64,000 bases of DNA from Flavobacterium sp. 83 (GTDB taxonomy: Bacteria > Bacteroidota > Bacteroidia > Flavobacteriales > Flavobacteriaceae): contig NZ_JQMS01000001.1 of the NCBI RefSeq assembly GCF_000744835.1, forward strand, positions 2,604,001 through 2,668,000. The letters are read 5' to 3'. This document shows, in pieces, positions 16,935-26,900 of the stretch. Each line of letters starts with the position of its first letter. The stretch's first letter is position 1. The notes beneath the pieces are model-generated. The model worked only from the letters and a program-made list of their open reading frames with translations, had not been told where the DNA came from and searched no databases. The translations under genes and the position numbers were made by a program.

Positions 16935-18029
16935 ATGAGTTTTAAATCAAGATCATTATTTTTTTTACTTATTTTTAGTGTATTATCTTGTTCTAAAAAA
17001 AGTACCGAAGAAACAAAACCCACTTTGGGAGATGTCACAGAAAGTGTTTATGCTTCGGGTGTAATTAAAGCTGATGGACAATATACCGTTTTATCGACAG
17101 TGAATGGAACCTTGCAAAAAGTAAATGTTATTGCTGGTCAGTCCATAACTAAAGGACAATCATTATTTGAACTGGAAAGTGATAAAGCAGAATTGAATAC
17201 TGAAAATGCCCTATTAGCGTATCAATTAAGCCTGCAAAGTAACCGTTATATCCAAGATAAAATTTCCGAAATGGAAATGAAAGTTCAGTCTGCCAAAGAT
17301 AAACTAACCTTAGATGAATCGATTTATAACAGAAATAAGAATATTAAAAATCAAGGCGGAATTTCGGAAGTTGATTTTGAAAGAGTAGCATTAGCTTTTA
17401 AAAGTTCTAAAATCAATTATGAATCTGCCAAAAAGCAATTGAGTCAACTCAAGGCGCAATTAGAAAATGACCAAAACAGGAATAAAATTAACCTTAAAAT
17501 CAATCAAAAATCCCAAAGCGATTTCAGTGTTAAAAGCGCCTTCTCAGGAAAATTGTTTGATGTATTGGTCAAAGAAGGAACTTTGATTACACCGCAAACT
17601 CCTTTGGCAATAATAGGTAAACCAGATTCTTTTTTATTGGAATTAGAAGTGGACGAAAATGATATGGTACGAGTTACGCTGGGGCAAAAAGTACTCGTGA
17701 CGATGGACAGTTATAAAGGTCAGGTTTTTGACGCAGTTGTCGATAAAATTTATCCTATCATGGATGAGCGTTCCCGTACTTTCAAAATTGAAGCTCATTT
17801 TATAAAACCACCGGATAAACTATATCCTAATCTTACCGCTGAAGCGAATATTATAATTCAGGTCAAGAAAAATACTATCACAATTCCTAAATCTTATTTA
17901 ATTCAAAACAAATATGTTTTGGTGAATAATGATGAAAAGCGAGAAGTAAAAGTGGGTTTGAGTGATTATGAAAAAGTAGAGATTCTAGAAGGATTAAAAG
18001 CAGAAGAAACTATTTATATGCCCAAGTAA
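16935..18029 (+). CDS. HlyD/MacA-type periplasmic adaptor lipoprotein
   Basis: A 364-residue membrane-fusion protein. A lipoprotein signal (FFLLIFSVLSC, acylated Cys about residue 19) is followed by the split lipoyl (barrel-sandwich) domain, starting near GTLQKVNVIAGQSITKGQ and resuming after the hairpin, a helical hairpin about 80-190, and a beta-barrel domain. It would link the ABC transporter encoded next to an outer-membrane channel not in this window. Overlap with the permease start is one base. Confidence 0.88.
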   Translation: MSFKSRSLFFLLIFSVLSCSKKSTEETKPTLGDVTESVYASGVIKADGQYTVLSTVNGTLQKVNVIAGQSITKGQSLFELESDKAELNTENALLAYQLSLQSNRYIQDKISEMEMKVQSAKDKLTLDESIYNRNKNIKNQGGISEVDFERVALAFKSSKINYESAKKQLSQLKAQLENDQNRNKINLKINQKSQSDFSVKSAFSGKLFDVLVKEGTLITPQTPLAIIGKPDSFLLELEVDENDMVRVTLGQKVLVTMDSYKGQVFDAVVDKIYPIMDERSRTFKIEAHFIKPPDKLYPNLTAEANIIIQVKKNTITIPKSYLIQNKYVLVNNDEKREVKVGLSDYEKVEILEGLKAEETIYMPK

Positions 18030-19285
18030 TGAACTTCAAACTAATATTAAACATTGCACTGCATTTGCTTCAAGCGAGACTAAAACAAACTATTGTTGCG
18101 GCAGTTGGAGTAACTTTTAGTATTGCTATGTTTATATCCTTGGTTAGTTTTATGCATGGTTTAAATGATTTATTAGATGGATTAATGCTCAATAGAACGC
18201 CACATGTTCTTTTGTATAACGAAATAAAACCTTCAGAGAATCAACCAGTTTCGTTATCTGGCGATTATAAAAACAACAACAATTTTATTCATTCGATTAA
18301 GCCAAAAGATAGGGGGAAATCTATTTACAATGGTAAAACGATTATTAAAATTTTAAAAGATGATGCTCGTATTATTGATGTCGCACCAAAAGTTACTACT
18401 CCTGTTTTTTTTAATTCTGGAACCATTGAAATATCAGGGGTAATCAATGGTATTGATGTTTTACCGGAAGAGAAATTATTTAAAATAAGCGATTATATTA
18501 TAGAAGGGAAAGTAGCTGATTTACTTCAGAATAACAGTATTATCATCGGAAAGGGATTAGCTGACAAAATGTTACTTTCTAAAGGGGATATTATCAAAAT
18601 TACTACTTCCAAAGGGAATTTGGCCTCTTTAAAAATCGTTGGAATCTCTGAAATTGGTATTGCTGAAATTGACAATACGATGAGCTATACTTCATTGGAC
18701 ACAGCCCAAAAAATATTAGGGGAACCTACTAATTATATTACTGATATTCAGATTAAACTTTTTGATATGACTTTGGCTCCTGCTGTTGCAAAAGAGTTTC
18801 GGGATAAATTCAACATAGACACTATCGATTATCAAACTGCCAATTCACAATTTGAAACCGGAAGTACAGTGCGAAGTATTATCTCTTATGCGGTTGGAGT
18901 GGTGTTGCTTATTGTTGCTGGTTTTGGAATTTATAATATCCTGAATATGATGATTTATGAAAAAATGGATAGCATTGCTATTCTAAAAGCAACTGGTTTT
19001 TCTGGGAATGATGTCAAATGGATTTTTGTTTCACTTTCTATTATTATAGGACTTGTAGGTGGATTATTTGGATTGTTATTTGGCTATGTCTTTTCCTCAA
19101 TTATAGATGTCATTCCATTTGAAACCGCTTCATTGCCTACAATAAAAACCTATCCTATCAATTATGACCCATTATTCTATATTATCGGAATTACTTTTGC
19201 ACTATTTACCACGATAATTGCAGGGCTTTTTCCTGCTTTGAAAGCCAGTAAAGTTGATCCGGTAGAAATAATCAGAGGGAAGTAA
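18029..19285 (+). CDS. FtsX/MacB-type ABC transporter permease
   Basis: A 418-residue permease with an N-terminal TM helix (about 20-45), a large periplasmic MacB_PCD-like domain (about 50-270) and three C-terminal TM helices of the FtsX domain, ending with FPALKASKVDPVEIIRGK, the family signature. It forms a MacAB-like exporter or lipoprotein mover with its neighbours. The cargo cannot be read. Confidence 0.9.
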   Translation: MNFKLILNIALHLLQARLKQTIVAAVGVTFSIAMFISLVSFMHGLNDLLDGLMLNRTPHVLLYNEIKPSENQPVSLSGDYKNNNNFIHSIKPKDRGKSIYNGKTIIKILKDDARIIDVAPKVTTPVFFNSGTIEISGVINGIDVLPEEKLFKISDYIIEGKVADLLQNNSIIIGKGLADKMLLSKGDIIKITTSKGNLASLKIVGISEIGIAEIDNTMSYTSLDTAQKILGEPTNYITDIQIKLFDMTLAPAVAKEFRDKFNIDTIDYQTANSQFETGSTVRSIISYAVGVVLLIVAGFGIYNILNMMIYEKMDSIAILKATGFSGNDVKWIFVSLSIIIGLVGGLFGLLFGYVFSSIIDVIPFETASLPTIKTYPINYDPLFYIIGITFALFTTIIAGLFPALKASKVDPVEIIRGK

Positions 19286-19287
19286 TC

Positions 19288-19965
19288 ATGGAAAACAATA
19301 AAGTTTTAGAAGCTGTTGGTTTGAGTAAATATTTTTATGATCCTGTGAAATTTCAGGTCTTAAAAGAAATCAACATGAGTATTAATCATGGTGAGTTTGT
19401 TTCGATAGTAGGAAAATCAGGTTGCGGAAAATCGACTTTGTTGTATTTACTTTCTACCATGGATACGGATTATGATGGAAAAATATTTATTCATAACGAA
19501 CTTGTTACTGGAAAAACCGATAAAGAATTAGCATTAGTTAGAAATGAAAAAATAGGTTTCGTTTTTCAGTTTCATTATTTATTGGCAGAATATAATGTCT
19601 TAAAAAATGTCATGCTTCCGGGAATGAAATTAGGCAAATATTCCAATCAGGAACTCGAACATCGAGCGATGGAGCATTTAAAAACATTGGACATGGAAGA
19701 TCAAGCTCTCAAAATGCCTAATCAATTGAGTGGTGGACAAAAACAGCGCGTGGCAATTGCTCGCGCTTTAATAAATGATCCTTTGATTATAATGGGTGAT
19801 GAGCCTACAGGAAATTTAGACAAGAAAAATAGCGATTTGGTTTTTGATATATTTAATAAGTTGACCCAAGAGCAAAATCAGACTTTATTGGTTGTAACGC
19901 ATGATAGCGATTTTGCCGAACGGACTAATAGAATCATTACCATGGAAGATGGGACTATTATTTAA
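19288..19965 (+). CDS. ABC transporter ATP-binding protein (LolD/MacB type)
   Basis: A 225-residue ATPase with Walker [10 protein letters not shown] (42-50), Q-loop [13 protein letters not shown] (92-104), signature LSGGQ (147-151), Walker B with DE at 171-172, and H-loop VVTHDSD. It begins two bases after the permease. Its last eight bases overlap the convergent pentapeptide gene. Confidence 0.93.
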   Translation: MENNKVLEAVGLSKYFYDPVKFQVLKEINMSINHGEFVSIVGKSGCGKSTLLYLLSTMDTDYDGKIFIHNELVTGKTDKELALVRNEKIGFVFQFHYLLAEYNVLKNVMLPGMKLGKYSNQELEHRAMEHLKTLDMEDQALKMPNQLSGGQKQRVAIARALINDPLIIMGDEPTGNLDKKNSDLVFDIFNKLTQEQNQTLLVVTHDSDFAERTNRIITMEDGTII

Positions 19966-20527
19966 CTACAATCTCGTGTTTGTATAGCAATCCTTTAAGT
20001 CCTTCCAAAGAGAAAACAGCTTTTTTTAATTTTGTCTTGGTTGGGTCAATAGTGTAGTTGTAACTTGTTTTAAAATTCGCTTTATTAGCAATTGCTTTTG
20101 CAAATTCAGAACGGTATAAATCGCAATTTTCAAAAATGACTTCGGTTAAATCAGTGGCCATAAAATCTACTGCAATTAAACTACAATTGGTAAAGGATGT
20201 TCCTTTAATTTTTAGCGTGTAAAATTTGGAGAAATCTAAAATACAATCATTAAAAGTAATTTCGAAAATTAATTTATCGCACATGGCAAAATTTACCTCT
20301 TTGATTTTGCAGCGATTGAAAGTTACGGTTCTAAAGGCGACATAATTTATTTTTGCATTGCTAAAAGTACATTCATTGAACGTACAGTCAATAAAAGTTA
20401 CTGCCAGAAAAATACATTGGGAGAAATTACAATTTGTAAAAGTACAACACTCAAATTCCTTAAAATTGACTTCTTCTTCGCTATAAATGATGTTATTGTA
20501 TTCAATATCTAGAAAATATTCAGGCAT
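19958..20527 (-). CDS. Pentapeptide-repeat protein
   Basis: A 189-residue protein built of five-residue repeats with F/C/N at repeating positions, for example CTFTNCNFSQCIF and CTFNECTFSNAKI. Such repeats form a right-handed beta-helix. Some (Qnr, MfpA) mimic DNA and bind gyrase; others are of unknown role. The cysteine content is unusually high. It converges on the ABC ATPase gene with an eight-base overlap. Confidence 0.85.
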   Translation of the reverse strand: MPEYFLDIEYNNIIYSEEEVNFKEFECCTFTNCNFSQCIFLAVTFIDCTFNECTFSNAKINYVAFRTVTFNRCKIKEVNFAMCDKLIFEITFNDCILDFSKFYTLKIKGTSFTNCSLIAVDFMATDLTEVIFENCDLYRSEFAKAIANKANFKTSYNYTIDPTKTKLKKAVFSLEGLKGLLYKHEIVVK

Positions 20528-20629
20528 TTATGGGTTTTAAATTCAAGTTTAAGGCGATTATTTTGCGCAACAAAGAAACAAAATTCTATAGCTATACAAT
20601 TCAGAATCAGAAATAATTATTTTAAAATT

Positions 20630-21064
20630 TTAAACTCTGTCGTAATCTCCTTTCCAATTAATAATGGCTTTTTTAATTGCTGTTCCTGAAAGATTTTCAT
20701 TCAGTGTTCTTTCTAGCAGCGCAGGAAGGTCATCATCTGGTGCAAAACGTAAGGCAAATAATTGGTCGTCATTTAATTGGTGTTCAAAATCCTCCATTCT
20801 CTTTCCTGTTATTGAAAAATAGCGGTACCGAAGCTCTAAGCGTACGATTCTGTTTTGTAAAGTCAAAGCGTAATGCTGGCGTAACATGAAAGCCAGACAA
20901 AATAGAATGACAAAAATACCACTAATGAAAATCCAAATCAATTTCTCAGTGGTCGTAAAAACAAAATAGATGCTAAAGGCCAGAAATGTCATTATTATAG
21001 GATAATAAACAAAATGATGGGGCGGATAATATCGAATATGGTTTTTATAAGATTGTGTTTCCAT
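20630..21064 (-). CDS. DUF6526-like small membrane protein
   Basis: A 144-residue protein with two closely spaced hydrophobic segments (about 22-37 and 44-62), then a soluble tail containing LRFAPDDDLPALLERTL and ending KGDYDRV. The YYPPHHFVYYP start resembles a family called DUF6526 in Bacteroidota. No function is known. The neighbouring 103-base gap toward the pentapeptide gene shows nothing. Confidence 0.7.
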   Translation of the reverse strand: METQSYKNHIRYYPPHHFVYYPIIMTFLAFSIYFVFTTTEKLIWIFISGIFVILFCLAFMLRQHYALTLQNRIVRLELRYRYFSITGKRMEDFEHQLNDDQLFALRFAPDDDLPALLERTLNENLSGTAIKKAIINWKGDYDRV

Positions 21065-21167
21065 AATTTTCTTTTAAAGTTTTTTTAAAGGTAGTCAAAG
21101 CAATAACTATTCGAGCGTAGTTTCAAGTTTTATATCTGATATGCATTACTGTATTAATTTTAATATC

Positions 21168-21314
21168 TTAGTTGTAAAGTACATTTAAAGCTTTTACCAA
21201 AGGAAGTTTCATTTTTTGTGCCACCTCCAAAAAGGTATTTAAATCCTCCATACTACACTCGAATTTTTTGAGTATCCAGCTTTTCCCGTGAAGATTGATT
21301 TTGAGAGTATGCAT
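21168..21314 (-). CDS. Predicted 48-residue small protein
   Basis: An ORF from ATG at 21314 to TAA at 21168. The product begins MHTLKINLHGKSWILKKF and continues with EDLNTFLEVAQKMKL and PLVKALNVLYN. Composition is ordinary and helix-like, which is unusual for chance reading in AT-rich DNA. It sits in an otherwise empty 400-base gap between two minus-strand genes. Not recognised; may be a nucleic-acid-binding or regulatory peptide. Confidence 0.55.
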   Translation of the reverse strand: MHTLKINLHGKSWILKKFECSMEDLNTFLEVAQKMKLPLVKALNVLYN

Positions 21315-21472
21315 TTAAATTAATTGGTAAAAAAGAGAGGTTTATAAAATTAAATAGAATAGCTGTTGGCTCCTAATTTATTTTCAGGATTAAATGGTTT
21401 CGTTTTTTTGGCTAGTTTATGCGATATCTAATAGATTTTAGGATTCATGACCTTCTTATCAAATATGTGTTA

Positions 21473-21970
21473 CTAACATATTTCGTCAAAAAAAGCTTTT
21501 GTTTCTTGTTCGAAAATTTTAACAGGAATTTGGTGCGCCAACTCTTTTTTAATAGTTATAGTATAATCAGTTGTCGGATTACTATGTTGTGCGAAATAGT
21601 TTAAGTTGTCTTTTGCCTTGATAACATCATCCTGGGCACCCAAAACAATTCGTATGAAAGCGGAGTTGTTGATAGGCAAGGTTGCAGGTATTATTTGCTC
21701 GACTGCATTGCGGTAGGGCAGTGCCGGATTGTACAGCAAGGCACAAATACCCATATTATTTGCCAAATGAAACGCGGCAAAACCTCCCATACTGCTACCT
21801 ATGATTGCATTGATGTCCTGACTGTGATATTCATCGTACAGCATTTGAATCATATTTGGATTCGATTTGTAATCTAAATCGGGAGCGATAACCGTTCCGT
21901 AAGTTTCGAGAATGGCTCTTTTTGGGGCACTTAATTTGCTTTCGAGCCCGTGGAGGAAAAGGATGTTCAT
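21473..21970 (-). CDS. YqiA/YcfP-like alpha/beta-fold esterase
   Basis: The start MNILFLHGLESK at 21970 is preferred over an upstream ATG since this gives the normal YqiA start. The 165-residue product has the oxyanion HGLES region, the nucleophile Ser in IGSSMGGFAA, an Asp in ALGAQDDVI-like VLGAQDDVI, and a late His (KELAHQIP). It likely hydrolyses small esters in the cytoplasm. Physiological substrate unknown. Confidence 0.8.
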   Translation of the reverse strand: MNILFLHGLESKLSAPKRAILETYGTVIAPDLDYKSNPNMIQMLYDEYHSQDINAIIGSSMGGFAAFHLANNMGICALLYNPALPYRNAVEQIIPATLPINNSAFIRIVLGAQDDVIKAKDNLNYFAQHSNPTTDYTITIKKELAHQIPVKIFEQETKAFFDEIC

Positions 21971-22526
21971 GGTATGTTTTTCTTTAAAATTCAATATCGT
22001 GTGCATTATTTTTATTCCCTTCTATAAGGTACTTTTTATATTCTTCTTTGGTTTGCACTTGGTCCGGCCAAAAGGTTTTGGCATAAAAATACAATATTTA
22101 TAGTTTTGATGTTGTTGTTTTATTCTGTCATATAATGGCTGACAAATGATTTATCTTTGGAAACAATATAAGTTCAGCATGGATTTTTTTTTATCAATTT
22201 GTATCCGGAACTGGAGCATGAAACTGCAATTCAAAACTTAAATTTGGGTGTTAAAAAACTACTATTTTACGGAAATCCGTAAAGGTTATTACTTTTTAAA
22301 GTTTATGTTTACTGCGATTTGGAAGTTAGGAAATATTTTTTTTTGATATATAGGGATTAAAAAAAAAGAGTTGCTAAACTATAGTTTGTAGAAGCTATAA
22401 AAACAGTTTTCGAACATTTATTACAAAAAGATACATAGTACAGGAAAGTGAAACAGTGCTGAAGAATAAACGGTTTGCAAAGGACAGCAACTATGTTGCT
22501 ACATGCGTAAACATAACAATTAAAAT
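21971..22526. other. Gene-free stretch upstream of sbcD, holding an orphan promoter, a broken ORF and palindromes
   Basis: No intact gene was found. A TATCTTTG -7 box (22152-22159) precedes an ATG (22179) that enters a run of nine T. After the T run another frame (22193-22282) reads INLYPELEHETAIQNLNLG and ends LLFYGNP, as if a small gene were shifted by one base. Its end lies in the palindrome TTTACGGA-AA-TCCGTAAA (22266-22283). A short hairpin AGCAAC-TAT-GTTGCT is at 22486-22500. Confidence 0.4.
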
Positions 22527-23744
22527 ATGAGTATAAAGATTTTACATACCGCCGATTGGCATATTGGAAAGCAGTTACTGAAAATTGATTTTTTAGAGGA
22601 CATGAATCTTTTTTTGCACTGGTTAATCAAATGTATTGAAGAGAATGAAATAAATGTGTTATTGATGTCAGGAGATTTGTTCGATCAGGCAAATCCATCA
22701 CAGCTGGCAATGAAGCAGTATTATTATTTTTTAAAGCAATTACTACCCTTGAAATGTAAGGTTATTTTAACTGGAGGAAATCACGATTCTCCCCATGTTA
22801 TCAATGCCCCAAAAGAACTTTTGGAAATCCTGGACATTACTGTTGTAGGTGGTGTTCCTGAGGCTGTTTCTGAATTGTTTGTCGAAATTGAAGTAGATAA
22901 CCAAAAAGTAGTTGTTGCCGCTGTTCCTTTTTTAAGGGATAAAGACATTCGGAATGTAGTTCCTGGAGAATCGTATGATGATAAAATTGAACTCATTAGA
23001 CACGGAATTAACACTTATTTTAGCGGAGTAAATGAGTATTACAAAGCCAATCACAATGGTGTTCCGTTTATCGTTATGGCACATTTATATGCTCAGGGTG
23101 CTTCTGTATCAGAAAGTGAACGCGAAATCCAAATTGGAAACCAGGCGGGTGTCGAATCTGCAATTTTTGGGGAAGAACCGCATTATGTTGCTTTAGGACA
23201 TATCCACAGACCGCAAATTGTCGGGAAATCGCATATCAGATACAGCGGTTCCCCAATTGCATTGAGTTTCAGTGAAAAAGAAGATCGTAAAGAAGTTGTT
23301 ATTTTAGAATTGGAAGGAAATGAATTCAATATATCATCTTTGCCAATCCCACAATTCAGAAAATTGATCTCCATAAAAGGAACAGTTGAAGAAGTAAAAA
23401 AAGTAATATCAAACTACAAATCAGAATCCTCGTTAATCGATTTGGCCGAAGTGCTGATTGAAGAGGAAAATGAGAATATTGAACACATCAGAATATTGGA
23501 AGAATTACTGACCACTGAGTCGGAAAACGGACTGCAGATTTTAAAAGGTAGTATTAAATTTAAGAATGAGCTTGCAGGGACTTCAAAATTACTGACAAAA
23601 GGAGAAGACGTCAGCGATTTTTCCCCACTGCAATTGTTTGAAAAGCGCTTGGAGCAGGATGCCTCGATAGAAAGCACTCAGGATTTTGTAAACGCTTTTA
23701 AGGAAATAATGGAGTCTATGCAATCTTCGGATTCAATCGATTAA
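22527..23744 (+). CDS. sbcD: Exonuclease subunit SbcD (Mre11-like nuclease)
   Basis: Metallophosphoesterase nuclease of 405 residues, the partner of SbcC. The metal-binding motifs are HTADWHIGK (6-14), SGDLFDQ (49-55), GGNHDS (85-90), MAHLYAQG and LGHIHRPQ. The complex opens hairpins and cleaves palindromes and protein-blocked ends. The gene starts 23 bases before sbcC, indicating an operon. SbcCD activity on palindromes may be relevant to the palindrome-rich gene downstream. Confidence 0.95.
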   Translation: MSIKILHTADWHIGKQLLKIDFLEDMNLFLHWLIKCIEENEINVLLMSGDLFDQANPSQLAMKQYYYFLKQLLPLKCKVILTGGNHDSPHVINAPKELLEILDITVVGGVPEAVSELFVEIEVDNQKVVVAAVPFLRDKDIRNVVPGESYDDKIELIRHGINTYFSGVNEYYKANHNGVPFIVMAHLYAQGASVSESEREIQIGNQAGVESAIFGEEPHYVALGHIHRPQIVGKSHIRYSGSPIALSFSEKEDRKEVVILELEGNEFNISSLPIPQFRKLISIKGTVEEVKKVISNYKSESSLIDLAEVLIEEENENIEHIRILEELLTTESENGLQILKGSIKFKNELAGTSKLLTKGEDVSDFSPLQLFEKRLEQDASIESTQDFVNAFKEIMESMQSSDSID

Positions 23745-23767
23745 TATCGTACCAATAAAACTTTCAT

Positions 23768-26700
23768 ATGAAAATTTGTAAAATAAAATTTAAAAATATA
23801 CATGCTCTGAAAGGGGAGCATACCATCGATTTTGAAAATGGTATCCTCGGAGAAGCAGGTCTTTTTGTAATTACGGGCGCAACGGGAACTGGTAAATCAA
23901 CCATTCTGGATGTGATAACCCTCGCTTTGTATAATAAAATTCCCAGAATAGAAAAATCAATCACTGAAAAAGTAATTGAGGAAGAAGGTGTTATCCTGAC
24001 TAAAAATGCCTTGGATTGTTATGCGGAAGTGGAATATGCGGTTAAAGGCAAAAGATATTTGTCTTCCTGGTCCATCCGCAGAACCAGAACGGGATCATTA
24101 GATAAGCGAAAACAAGAATTAATTGAAGTTACAACCGGTAAAATTTTAGTTTCAGGCGTAAACGAAGTGATTAGTGAAAACGAACGAATCATTGGTCTGA
24201 ATTACAATCAGTTTGTCCAATCGATGATTCTTGCCCAAGGTCAGTTTTCAAAATTGCTTTTGGCTAAAAAAGACGACCGAAATGCACTTTTAGAGGAAAT
24301 AACGGGTTCTTCCATTTATCGAAAGATAGGCAGGGCTGTATTTCAACGATTCAGGGGAGTGGAAGACGCAGTAAAGACCCAACAAATCAAAATGGGGGAA
24401 ACAGTCTTGTTGAGTGATGAATCTATGAAAGAGATTCAGGATGATATAGTCGAGAAAAAGCCATTGTGTATTGCTACCGAAAAAAAACAAAAGGAGCTCG
24501 AAAACAAAAAAGCACTGAAAGAAAGCATTCTTAAAAATATCCAGAAAAAAGAGGCAAACCAAATCGAATGGAAAGCTTTTTTGACTGATAAAAAAGAAGT
24601 AGCAATTCAGGAACAACAACTGGAAGTGCATGATAGTGTGGTGGTTTTCAAAGACCAAATGATCCAGATAGAACAGGCAGATAAAACGGCATTAGAACTT
24701 TCTGCCACAATAGAAAAAGGAAAACAACGTATCTTAGATTTTGAAGCTACTAAAAAGGAGTTGATTCAATCCGCCTCCGAATTGATAGCCAAAGAAGTAA
24801 CGGAAGATAAACTGGAGCTTTTACTGGAGGATTTCAGGGAAAAGGTAGTTTCTCTTCAGGAAGCTGAAAAGGAAAAATTAAATGAAGCTAAGCAGGAAGC
24901 ACAGCGTATTAAGGACAAATTACAGCAACTTAAAGCGTTTGGAATAACATTAATCGAAAACGAAAATCTAGCGCTGCAAATCAGACAGGAATTAAACACA
25001 ATTGAAGTTGAAATAAAACGTAAAGGGCTTTCGACCATTGATGCGGTTCGCACAAAAAAGGAAGAACTGTCAAAACTGGTTTTGCCTGCTAGCCAATTAA
25101 TTGGTGATCGGAAATTATATGATTTAAAAAGCGAGGGAATAGCAGAATTAAAAATTAAAATTAAAAGCCAGTTCAGTGAAATCAATAATTTCATTGAATC
25201 CGAAAAACTCCAAAAAGCAGAATTGGATAATCTGCTTCCAATAGTTGAAAAAGCAAAGGTGGAACTAGAAGACTGGAAGCAACGTAAAAGTCTTGATCAG
25301 CATCGTGCTGAGCTAGAACCCGGCAAGCCTTGTCCATTATGTGGCTCTGAAAACCATCCTTACGCAGAAAGTATCGAAGATATTTTGGTCAGCACATTGC
25401 AGGATAAATTGAATGAACTCACCAAAAAATCAGAAGAGTTAAAAACAATCCTATTGCAAACGGAAGCAAAAAAAGCAGGTTTGCAAACGACCAATTCTAA
25501 GGAGGAATTGGATTTAGAAATAAGGGCGGCAGATTTTAAGATTTTAGAAAATGATATCGCGGTATTGTGTTCCCAATTGAAGTGGAATAAGGAAGATCTG
25601 CTCGAAAAATGGGAATCCGAGTTTACTACTTTACAGCAAGAGCAAACCGAATTAGACAAATTAGGGAAGTGCATACAGGCCAAAGTAGTTTTGAACGAAA
25701 TGGAACAGTTAAATAGCAGCTACTCCGTTTTGAAAACGGCTTATATACTAGCTAAAGAAACGCTATTGTCGGTTTATAACAAAAATGACATCAATAACGC
25801 TGTTAGTGATTTGAATAGGAAATTTAGTGTATGTCGTTCGGAACTTAACGCACTGACGGCACAGCTTTCTGAATTTATAGCCAGTAGAACCAAAACGGTA
25901 GCTCTTAAAGAGCAGTTATTAGCCGTTCTTATCCCTGAACTTCAAAAAAAGGAGATTGATTCATTGTTAATATTGAAATCTAAAATACTCGAGGAATCCA
26001 ATGCGAGTCAAATTCGTAAAAAGTTACAAATGCTAAAGGACAACGAGATACGCCTGCAGACTAGTCTAAAAGCAATTGATGAAACCTTAGCCGAAGAAGA
26101 GCTATTAAATGATACTACGGTTACACTGGATGAACTAATAATATTACTGCCCGCAGTAATTAAAGAGTTTGCCATACTTCAAAAACACATTTGGGATCAG
26201 GAGAAACGAATCGAAATTGATACTCTAAACAGAGCGAAGCAAAAGAATAGCCAGGAAGCGTTGGATGCTTTGAATAAAGATTTGTCGCTTTGGAGTAAAA
26301 TGAATATGCTTATTGGTGATGCACAGGGGAAAAAATTCTCCAATTTCGTGCAGGACTTAACCTTGAGACAATTACTTGAATATGGAAACATACGTCTTAG
26401 AGGTTTTTCAGATCGTTATTTGCTGGATGTTACCAATGATTCCGATGGTTTGAAAGTTATTGATACGTATATGGGAAACACCAAGCGTTCCGTATCATCC
26501 TTGTCAGGGGGAGAAACTTTTAAATTAAGTTTGGCATTGGCTTTTGGATTATCAGATTTGGCCGCTCGTAATGTTGAAATTGAGTCCTTGTTTATTGATG
26601 AAGGTTTTGGTTCTTTAGATCCAGAATCCTTAGATCAGGCGATAAGCATACTCGAGAACATGCAAAACGAGAGTAATAAATCCATCGGTATAATATCACA

Positions 26701-26785
26701 TGTGGGCGAATTGAAAGACCGTATTGGTTCAAAAATAAAATTAGTTAGAACCGGTGCCGGATACAGTACAATTGAAATCGAATAG
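23768..26785 (+). CDS. sbcC: Exonuclease subunit SbcC (Rad50-like ATPase)
   Basis: A 1005-residue SMC-like ATPase. Walker A GATGTGKST (37-45) and Q-loop MILAQGQFSK occur in the N-terminal half-site, long coiled coils run about 190-520 and 530-850, and a zinc hook CPLC lies at about 521-524. The C-terminal half has the signature LSGGETF and Walker B LFIDEGFGSLD. It dimerises through the hook and works with SbcD on DNA ends and hairpins. Length is typical. Confidence 0.95.
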   Translation: MKICKIKFKNIHALKGEHTIDFENGILGEAGLFVITGATGTGKSTILDVITLALYNKIPRIEKSITEKVIEEEGVILTKNALDCYAEVEYAVKGKRYLSSWSIRRTRTGSLDKRKQELIEVTTGKILVSGVNEVISENERIIGLNYNQFVQSMILAQGQFSKLLLAKKDDRNALLEEITGSSIYRKIGRAVFQRFRGVEDAVKTQQIKMGETVLLSDESMKEIQDDIVEKKPLCIATEKKQKELENKKALKESILKNIQKKEANQIEWKAFLTDKKEVAIQEQQLEVHDSVVVFKDQMIQIEQADKTALELSATIEKGKQRILDFEATKKELIQSASELIAKEVTEDKLELLLEDFREKVVSLQEAEKEKLNEAKQEAQRIKDKLQQLKAFGITLIENENLALQIRQELNTIEVEIKRKGLSTIDAVRTKKEELSKLVLPASQLIGDRKLYDLKSEGIAELKIKIKSQFSEINNFIESEKLQKAELDNLLPIVEKAKVELEDWKQRKSLDQHRAELEPGKPCPLCGSENHPYAESIEDILVSTLQDKLNELTKKSEELKTILLQTEAKKAGLQTTNSKEELDLEIRAADFKILENDIAVLCSQLKWNKEDLLEKWESEFTTLQQEQTELDKLGKCIQAKVVLNEMEQLNSSYSVLKTAYILAKETLLSVYNKNDINNAVSDLNRKFSVCRSELNALTAQLSEFIASRTKTVALKEQLLAVLIPELQKKEIDSLLILKSKILEESNASQIRKKLQMLKDNEIRLQTSLKAIDETLAEEELLNDTTVTLDELIILLPAVIKEFAILQKHIWDQEKRIEIDTLNRAKQKNSQEALDALNKDLSLWSKMNMLIGDAQGKKFSNFVQDLTLRQLLEYGNIRLRGFSDRYLLDVTNDSDGLKVIDTYMGNTKRSVSSLSGGETFKLSLALAFGLSDLAARNVEIESLFIDEGFGSLDPESLDQAISILENMQNESNKSIGIISHVGELKDRIGSKIKLVRTGAGYSTIEIE

Positions 26786-26900
26786 CTGTAGAATTATAAA
26801 ATCCCCGCCAATTAAAAAGTAAAAGGAAAGGGAATTGACATACCAATAAATCAAACTAAGATTTTTATTACCTTGGCAATTGTAAAAATTACTTTCGTCT

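Noticed and set aside
24290..24658. Antisense ORF inside sbcC
   Set aside because: Long antisense frames arise from the coding pattern; its product is low-complexity Phe/Leu-rich and has no own promoter.
26834..26880. TTGACA motif before the restriction gene as a sigma-70 -35 box
   Set aside because: No matching -10 at 17 bases, and Bacteroidota use a different consensus.
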